A DNA stretch of 11,809 nt, from positions 1 to 11,809 of the forward strand of contig CAZZHQ010000076.1 of assembly GCA_964654015.1 (NCBI GenBank), read 5' to 3'. The DNA comes from JAUUZT01 sp964654015. Lineage in GTDB: Bacteria > Chloroflexota > Dehalococcoidia > GIF9 > AB-539-J10. The notes under the pieces are model-generated. The model searched no databases. It was not told the DNA's origin and saw only the letters and a program-made list of their open reading frames with translations. Made by a program: the position numbers and the translations under genes. Positions 6,839-11,809 of the stretch are shown here, piece by piece; position 1 is the first letter of the stretch; each line of letters begins with the position of its first letter.

Positions 6839-7926
6839 GTTTAGAAGATTTAAGAAAAGAGATAGACCAGGTAGATACTAAAATGGTTGAGCTTATCGCT
6901 AAGAGAGTGAGGATTGCTGAGCAAATAGGAAATGAAAAAAAACAACTTGGAGAATTAATTGAGGATAAACAAAGGGAAAATTTTGTTTTTAGCGAAGTGA
7001 GGAAAGCTGCTCTGGCGAGAGAAATAGACGCCAATAATGTAGAGAATATATATAAACAAATTATTCAAACGTGTAAAAGCGTTCAAAAGACTAGTAGTGT
7101 GGCATTCCAGGGGGAACTTGGAGCGTATAGCGAAGAAGCTGCGTTCAGTTATTTCGGGTCTTCATTCACAATAAATCCCTACGAGAGCTTTGAGAAAGTT
7201 TTTAAGGCTGTTGAAAAAGGTGAAGAGGATTTCGGGATTGTTCCTGTTGAAAACTCATTAGAAGGGAGTATTAGTCAGGTATATGACTTGCTGCTGGATT
7301 CACCTTTACGAGTGTGTGGCGAAGTAAAACTTAGGGTCGTTCATTGTCTGATAGCTAATCCTGGTACGCAATTGGGTTCTGTGAAGAAAGTCTTCTCTCA
7401 TCCTCAAGCGCTTGGGCAGTGCCATATATTTTTAAGACATCTGAACTGCGAATTAATTCCAACATATGATACTGCTGGCAGCGTGAAAATGATAAAAGAG
7501 CAGAAAGTTGAAGGCAATGCAGCTATTGCAAGCTCCAGAGCGGCTGAACTTTATGAGATGAATATAATTGCAAGGGGTATAGAAGACAACCCAAATAATT
7601 ACACAAGGTTTTTTGTTTTGTCTCAACGTGATGCATCACCGTCGGGAAATAACAAAGCCTCTATTGTGTTCTCGGTGAAACATGAACCCGGAGCTCTCTA
7701 TAACTCTCTGAAGGAACTTGCGCTACGGAATATTAACCTGACAAAAATTGAGTCCAGACCTACCAAGCAGAAACCATGGGAGTACAATTTTTACCTGGAT
7801 TGTGAAGGTTACCAAGATGAGGATAAATTAAAAGAATCGTTGAGCAGCCTTGAGAAAAATTCAATATTCGTAAAATTATTGGGGTCATACCAGAAGGCGA
7901 AACAAGAACTATGGGCCAAACACTGA
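6835..7926 (+). CDS. pheA: Bifunctional chorismate mutase / prephenate dehydratase (P-protein)
   Basis: Rearranges chorismate to prephenate and dehydrates it to phenylpyruvate, the precursor of phenylalanine. 363 residues in three parts. Residues 1-85 are an AroQ helical chorismate mutase with Arg7, Arg24, Lys35, Asp44, Arg47, Glu48 and Gln84 matching the E. coli active-site set (the E. coli Ser84 position is Cys80). Residues 87-265 are prephenate dehydratase, with GAYSEEA (96-102), VPVENSLEGS (136-145) and NYTRFFVL with Thr257. Residues 274-355 are an ACT domain with GALYNSL (286-292) and ESRP (306-309), the motifs associated with phenylalanine binding, so feedback inhibition is likely. A GAGGG site (6823-6827) precedes ATG 6835; the start overlaps the aroC stop as ATGA. 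Prephenate from the mutase also feeds tyrA. Confidence 0.96.
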   Translation: MSLEDLRKEIDQVDTKMVELIAKRVRIAEQIGNEKKQLGELIEDKQRENFVFSEVRKAALAREIDANNVENIYKQIIQTCKSVQKTSSVAFQGELGAYSEEAAFSYFGSSFTINPYESFEKVFKAVEKGEEDFGIVPVENSLEGSISQVYDLLLDSPLRVCGEVKLRVVHCLIANPGTQLGSVKKVFSHPQALGQCHIFLRHLNCELIPTYDTAGSVKMIKEQKVEGNAAIASSRAAELYEMNIIARGIEDNPNNYTRFFVLSQRDASPSGNNKASIVFSVKHEPGALYNSLKELALRNINLTKIESRPTKQKPWEYNFYLDCEGYQDEDKLKESLSSLEKNSIFVKLLGSYQKAKQELWAKH

Positions 7927-8792
7927 GAATATCAATAATTGGTGGTGCTGGCAAGATGGGACAATGGTTTGCCAGATTGTTTGCAAATGAAGGTTTGGAG
8001 GTCGCGATAAGCGATACTCGCTTTAAAGAACTTCGCGAGGGGAAAATAATACTTGCTGGTGAGCTCATGACTAATGCAAGAGCTATTAGTAGGGCTGATG
8101 TAGTGCTAATATCTGTACCCATTGATAGTTTTGAGGAAACTGTTGAAGAGATGTCCCGTCACGTGCAATCCGGTCAAATCGTCATTGATATCAGCTCTAT
8201 AAAGGTTCGTCCTATTGAACTAATGCATAAGTATATTGCAAAAGGATTGGTTCTGGGAGTGCACCCCATGTTTGGGCCTGGTGCTGTCGATCTTGTAAAT
8301 AAGAATATTATATTGACCCCTACAAATGATAAAGAAAAAGATCTTGCCCAACATGTTGAGACTCATTTAAATAGGAAAGGTGCTCGTGTCTCTCAGATGT
8401 CTCCTGACGAGCATGATGAATTGATGGCGATAATTTTGGGATTACCTTCCTTTATCGCTATTATCTCTGCTGATACTCTATTAAGTCTTAACAAGATGCA
8501 AAAGACCAAAAATATTAGCGGAAGCACCTATAAATTACTGCTAATGTTGACTGAAAGTGTTGTTACAAAAGACGCTGACCTATATGCGTCTTTGCAAATG
8601 ACATTACCCAATATTGCAGAAATAGAAAACTTGTTTCTGAGTAAAGCTGCGTCCTGGGTTGACATGGTTAAGAACAGGGATAAACAAAAGCTTATTGCGA
8701 AACTACACGGCCTTGAAAACGATTTCAAAAAGGAGAATCCTAATTACGATGATGCGTACGAAAATATGTACAAAGTAATTGAAGGACTATGA
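7911..8792 (+). CDS. tyrA: Prephenate dehydrogenase, archaeal-type TyrA
   Basis: Oxidatively decarboxylates prephenate (or arogenate) toward tyrosine. 293 residues, with no fused mutase or ACT domain. N-terminal Rossmann domain: IIGGAGKMGQWFA (9-21) and Asp35 at the end of strand two, which suggests NAD+ preference; DVVLISVPID (63-72) and IDISSIK (92-98) follow. GVHPMFGPGA carries the catalytic His118. The helical C-terminal domain contains SPDEHDELM (164-172) and YASLQM (225-230), resembling the Methanocaldococcus protein. A second family histidine, in the segment usually reading GLTHF or LPHA, is Ser180 here (GLPSF), which is unusual. ATG 7911 overlaps pheA by 16 bases. Last gene of the operon; no clear terminator hairpin follows. 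Confidence 0.88.
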   Translation: MGQTLRISIIGGAGKMGQWFARLFANEGLEVAISDTRFKELREGKIILAGELMTNARAISRADVVLISVPIDSFEETVEEMSRHVQSGQIVIDISSIKVRPIELMHKYIAKGLVLGVHPMFGPGAVDLVNKNIILTPTNDKEKDLAQHVETHLNRKGARVSQMSPDEHDELMAIILGLPSFIAIISADTLLSLNKMQKTKNISGSTYKLLLMLTESVVTKDADLYASLQMTLPNIAEIENLFLSKAASWVDMVKNRDKQKLIAKLHGLENDFKKENPNYDDAYENMYKVIEGL

Positions 8793-8825
8793 CTAAGTAG
8801 CACTTGTCATGCATATAGACGGTAT

Positions 8826-8993
8826 TTATTTTTTCTTGTAATCAGGGCACCATACAGCGTTGGGACGCTCGGGACGGTGGCAGGAACTTCTCCAATTCCA
8901 CTGGCAATTATCACACAGAATGACATTCAGGCCCAGTATATTTTTGACCTTTAGCTTAATTCTATATAGCCAATTTGGCCCGTTTATTTTCAT
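8826..8993 (-). CDS. Small zinc-knuckle-like protein, unidentified
   Basis: A 55-residue frame on the minus strand, starting at ATG 8993-8991 and ending at TAA 8828-8826. The N-terminal half is basic; the C-terminal half has CDNC, a third Cys seven residues later (SSCHRPERPN) and a fourth after ten more (VWCPDYKKK), giving C-x2-C-x7-C-x10-C, a pattern suited to one zinc ion. The spacing, Trp and Pro content and charged tail look selected rather than random. No Shine-Dalgarno site is seen, but TATAAT (minus strand, 9006-9001) lies seven bases before the ATG, so a leaderless transcript is conceivable. The frame could extend to TTG 9074 (82 residues), which adds a hydrophobic stretch. It lies downstream of rho on the same strand and converges on tyrA with a 33-base gap. 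Function unknown; it is not ribosomal protein L31. Confidence 0.5.
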   Translation of the reverse strand: MKINGPNWLYRIKLKVKNILGLNVILCDNCQWNWRSSCHRPERPNAVWCPDYKKK

Positions 8994-9118
8994 GGGTAAA
9001 ATTATAAAACTACGCGTGATGAAACACAACAAGACATACAAAAATAAGTATTGTCTTAACCTATTTAGTTTCAAAAAGTATTATAAAACGATTGGATTTT
9101 GAGGGTAATGGAAGAAGG

Positions 9119-10384
9119 TTATAGTTCTTTGGAAAGGGTTGACAGGAATTCTGCGTTATTCTTAGTCTTGCCCAATCTGTTTAATACTCTTAGTGTTGCT
9201 TCACTGGGGTTGTTAGTATTCTCCGTGAGCATATTAATCATACGTCTTAATAACCACATTTGTTTTACGGTATCCTCGCTCTGCATAAGTTCTTCTCTTC
9301 TTGTGCTGCTGGGCATGATATCTATTGCCGGGAATAGTCTCCTCTCGGCCAGCTTCCTGTCTAGATGAAGTTCCATATTACCCGTTCCCTTGAACTCCTC
9401 GTATATAAGATCGTCCATGCGACTGCCGGTATCCAGAAGGCAGGTGGCTAGCATGGTTAGACTGCCTCCCTCTTCAATATTACGAGCGGCACCAAAGAAT
9501 CGCTTTGGTGGGTGTAGAGCTCCTGAGTCAATACCACCAGACAATGTGCGCCCGCTCCCGGGTGAGGCCAAGTTGTAGGCTCTGGTAAGCCTTGTTATTC
9601 CATCGAGTAGGAGGACTACATCCTTTCCCATTTCCACCAACCTCTTGGCCCTTTCCAGTGTTAGTTCAGCTACTCGAGTTTGATTTTCTACAGGTTCGTC
9701 AAATGTTGCAGCTATCACCTCAGCCTTAACAGATCTTTTCATGTCGGTGACTTCTTCCGGCCTTTCGCCTATGAGACAAATGATAAGGTGTATGTCACTG
9801 TAGTTGGTCATAATAGCGGAAGCAATTTTCTTCAATATCACCGTCTTACCGGCTTTTGGTGGGGATACTAATAATCCTCTTTGGCCTCTTCCTATTGGTG
9901 ATACAAGATTGATAAGGCGAGTCGATAATTCTTCTTGTGTAGTTTCAATATTTATCATGGTATCGGGGAAAGTAGGTGTCAATGAATTAAAATTAGGACG
10001 CTGTTTTGCATGCTCCGGGTCCAGTTCATTTACTGTTTCTACACGGAGTAATCCGTAGTATTTCTCATTTTCCTTGGGAGATCTTGCCTGTCCGCTAATT
10101 TGATCTCCATTTCTTAAATTGAAGCGTCGAATTTGCGAGTTAGAAACATAGACATCGTTAATACTTCGAAGTAGATTATCCTGGCGCAAGAACCCATAAC
10201 CCTCGGGCATAATCTCCAGTATGCCACTAAGAAACAGGTTTCCCTCGCGTTCAGCCTGTGACTTGAGGATTTGAAAAATAAGTTCTGCCTTTCTAAGTGA
10301 TGAATAACCAGTGATTTTCTGCTCTTTGGCCAAAGATTCCAGCTCGTCACAAGTTTTGCCTCCTAGTTGTCCTACAGTTATCAT
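9119..10384 (-). CDS. rho: Transcription termination factor Rho
   Basis: Hexameric RNA-dependent ATPase that ends transcription. 421 residues. The N-terminal helical domain (1-45) and cold-shock-like RNA-binding domain with EIMPEGYGFLR (57-67) form the primary RNA site. The ATPase core has the P-loop SPPKAGKT (174-181), IGERPEEV (205-212), Walker B VVLLLD with Asp261, the Q-loop region GRTLSGGIDS (278-287), PKRFFGAARNIE (293-304) and the R-loop GTGNMEL (333-339). No long N-terminal insertion is present. The start is ATG 10384 with AAGGAA (minus strand, 10396-10391) six bases upstream. It lies on the same strand as and downstream of pyrG, an order also broadly seen in Bacillus, but separated by 338 AT-rich bases, so it probably has its own promoter. 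No terminator hairpin follows the stop. Confidence 0.97.
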   Translation of the reverse strand: MITVGQLGGKTCDELESLAKEQKITGYSSLRKAELIFQILKSQAEREGNLFLSGILEIMPEGYGFLRQDNLLRSINDVYVSNSQIRRFNLRNGDQISGQARSPKENEKYYGLLRVETVNELDPEHAKQRPNFNSLTPTFPDTMINIETTQEELSTRLINLVSPIGRGQRGLLVSPPKAGKTVILKKIASAIMTNYSDIHLIICLIGERPEEVTDMKRSVKAEVIAATFDEPVENQTRVAELTLERAKRLVEMGKDVVLLLDGITRLTRAYNLASPGSGRTLSGGIDSGALHPPKRFFGAARNIEEGGSLTMLATCLLDTGSRMDDLIYEEFKGTGNMELHLDRKLAERRLFPAIDIMPSSTRREELMQSEDTVKQMWLLRRMINMLTENTNNPSEATLRVLNRLGKTKNNAEFLSTLSKEL

Positions 10385-10722
10385 AATGAATTCCTTATTA
10401 TTCCATCTATAATATAAAAGATAGCCTATTTTATTTGCTTCTCTATTACCTTTTTCTGTACATAACCGGTTAATTTAATGCTGACTATGGTTGTTTTTGG
10501 ATAGAATGGTAAAACCTATATGTACCAGCACTTATATAGTAACCAACATTGCAAATACAAAGTTTTAAATTGTGTGAAATTAGTGCACTGGTTTATAGTA
10601 AGTCTAGTCGTAGTACGAGAAGTTAAATTATGGTAGCCTATAATTATAAATATGTCAATTACCACCTTTAATTATATTTGGTAGTATCCGGATTTAAGCA
10701 GATTATATTTAGTCTCTACCTG
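10385..10722. other. AT-rich intergenic region between pyrG and rho
   Basis: The 338 bases between the pyrG stop and the rho start hold no convincing gene on either strand. On the minus strand the region contains a consensus TTGACA promoter element and would form a long rho 5' leader of roughly 240 bases. Short imperfect inverted repeats (for example TACCA and TGGTA around 10660 and 10680) lack a following T-run in the right orientation, so no terminator for pyrG is claimed. Confidence 0.5.
10630..10658 (-). promoter_or_regulatory. Candidate sigma-70-type promoter for rho
   Basis: On the minus strand, a perfect TTGACA (10658-10653) is followed after 17 bases by TACCAT (10635-10630), which matches the -10 consensus at four of six positions. 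Transcription would begin near 10623 and leave a leader of about 240 bases before rho. A perfect -35 at ideal spacing is suggestive, but chance matches are common in AT-rich DNA. Confidence 0.4.
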
Positions 10723-11631
10723 CTATTTAATAGGCAGAACAGTTTGAGAGCCTTCAATAAGAGTCTGCTTAGCAGCGCCAAGGAAAGCCCTAAATAATGG
10801 ATGTGGATCATTCGGGTGGGACTTAAACTCTGGATGAAACTGGCATGATAACATCCAGGGGTGATTCTGGAGTTCCACAATCTCTACCAGTCTACCATCA
10901 GGTGACAAACCACTGAGTATCATTCCAGCATTTTGTAATGGCTGGCGAAAGTCATTGTTAAATTCAAAACGATGGCGATGCCGTTCGTAAATAAGCTCTT
11001 TCCCATATGCTTTTGCTGCTTTTGTAGCTTGGATAAGTTGGCAAGGAAAAGTGCCCAAACGCATGGTTCCTCCTTTTTGGTCGACAGCTTTTTGTTCAGG
11101 AAGCAGGTCAATTACAGGGGAAAGAGTTTCCTGGTCAAATTCAGTTGAATTGGCATCCTGGTTACCGAATACGTATCTGCTGAATTCAATGACCATGGTG
11201 TGTAGGCCAAGGCATAAGCCGAAGTACGGTATCTCGTTTTCTCTGGCGAATTTAGCAGCTTTAACCATGCCTTCGATGCCTCGGCTTCCGAAGCCACCAG
11301 GTATTATTATCCCCTGAACTTGTTTGAGCTTATCATTTTGACCATCCAGTATATCCTCTGAGCTAATCCATTCAATCTGCAATTTACGGTTATGTACCAG
11401 AGCTGCATGACGTAACGCCTCACGTACTGAGTAGTAAGCATCTCGTAACCCAACATATTTACCAACCAAACCGATAGTCAAGACTTCAGTGGGTGTTTGA
11501 AGACTGTTAACCATTTTACGCCAATTTACCAGGTCAGTCTCCTTGGCTAATAGATGCATTCTTTTAACTATTAAGTCTCCCAGGCCTGCATCCTCCAGTA
11601 GCAGAGGTACTTCATAGATAGTATTGCTCTT
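10723..11631 (-). pseudogene. pyrG: CTP synthase, 5'-truncated: glutaminase domain only
   Basis: Intact CTP synthase (about 540 residues) has an N-terminal synthetase domain that forms CTP from UTP and a C-terminal class I glutamine amidotransferase domain that supplies ammonia. Only the latter is here. From ATG 11559 (278 residues): TIGLVGKY (28-35), DAYYSVREALRHA (40-52), GGFGSRG (88-94), FGLCLGLH with nucleophile Cys116, RHRHRFEFN (193-201), and FHPEF with His242 and Glu244 completing the triad. Homology continues upstream of that ATG, in frame, as TIYEVPLLLEDAGLGDLIVKR, then hits TAA at 11634-11632. About 235 residues of synthetase domain are therefore missing. The glutaminase half looks undamaged. 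This is either a gene broken by rearrangement or an assembly break; CTP synthesis could not be carried out by this fragment alone. Confidence 0.88.
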
Positions 11632-11809
11632 TTATGTAATACCTTTTCCTGGAGGTAATTTGGTATTGTGGGTTTTTTCTCTAAATCTTCTTGCCAACGC
11701 GTTATTTAAATTCCGCTATACTCTTAGAAATCTAGGAATTCTTTTGCTTCACCTAGGGTTTATAGTATTATTCGTCGGTTTTTTTATCACCTATCAGTTT
11801 GCCCATGAA
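11618..11809 (+). CDS. Partial ResB-like cytochrome c biogenesis membrane protein
   Basis: A plus-strand frame is open from 11618 (after TAG 11615-11617) to the window end. From about 11639 it reads IPFPGGN, then a hydrophobic helix LVLWVFSLNLLANAL, a basic loop KFRYTLRN, and a second helix LGILLLHLGFIVLFVGFF. The pattern PGG, Asn-Leu-Leu-Ala, basic RF/RY loop, then G-I-x-L-x-H-x-G-F-I is what I recall from the early transmembrane region of ResB proteins, which help deliver haem for cytochrome c maturation. The PGG motif lies inside the family homology, so the protein lacks its true N-terminus here; a restart at TTG 11666 after GGAGGT (11651-11656) is conceivable. The 3' end is outside the window. 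Family assignment is from memory of motifs, over about 57 residues. Confidence 0.5.
   Translation, partial: MVLLFYVIPFPGGNLVLWVFSLNLLANALFKFRYTLRNLGILLLHLGFIVLFVGFFITYQFAHE

Noticed and set aside
8793..8825. Bidirectional terminator between tyrA and the small minus-strand gene
   Set aside because: T-rich sequence is present near 8824-8834, but no adjacent stem of more than three pairs could be found.
8860..9102. Plus-strand 80-codon frame after tyrA
   Set aside because: Lies opposite the four-cysteine minus-strand frame, which looks more protein-like; the plus-strand translation has no motif and no Shine-Dalgarno site.
10715..10735. Inverted repeat around the pyrG stop as a terminator
   Set aside because: Stem is short with a bulge and no U-tract follows on the minus strand.

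Overview
The window is an AT-leaning bacterial segment (about 40% GC by eye). It is dominated by one nine-gene, plus-strand operon encoding the whole shikimate pathway and both branches to phenylalanine and tyrosine: aroF, aroB, aroD, aroE, aroK, aroA, aroC, pheA, tyrA (335-8792). Gene order follows reaction order from DAHP synthase to prephenate. Neighbouring genes overlap by 4-20 bases or abut, so translation is probably coupled. I recall the same gene content and order from Dehalococcoides. With the type I-beta DAHP synthase, type I dehydroquinase and archaeal-type TyrA, this suggests a Dehalococcoidia-like Chloroflexota member, but that is an inference from memory. A bacterial Rho factor excludes an archaeon.

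Left edge (1-334): possibly the tail of an unidentified gene, then a leader with a GNRA-capped hairpin, a strong intrinsic terminator (252-274), and an upstream copy of the terminator's 3' arm (194-201). That copy could form a competing antiterminator, so the operon looks attenuated. Control probably also acts on proteins: the DAHP synthase has an N-terminal regulatory domain and PheA has a C-terminal ACT domain.

Middle (8793-9118): a small minus-strand ORF with a four-cysteine zinc-knuckle pattern runs convergently to tyrA, just downstream of rho.

Right (9119-11809): rho on the minus strand, preceded by a 338-base AT-rich gap holding a candidate promoter. Upstream of that is the glutaminase half of pyrG (CTP synthase). 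The pyrG reading frame stops abruptly at about 11630, where the synthetase domain should begin. Within a few bases, a plus-strand frame starts that reads like the interior of a ResB-type cytochrome c biogenesis membrane protein and runs off the window. Two genes broken head-to-head at one point indicate a rearrangement or a chimeric assembly join.

No tRNA, rRNA, CRISPR array, insertion sequence or phage gene is visible. The main leads are the leader attenuator, the pyrG/ResB breakpoint, the zinc-knuckle ORF, and residue changes in TyrA and AroA.
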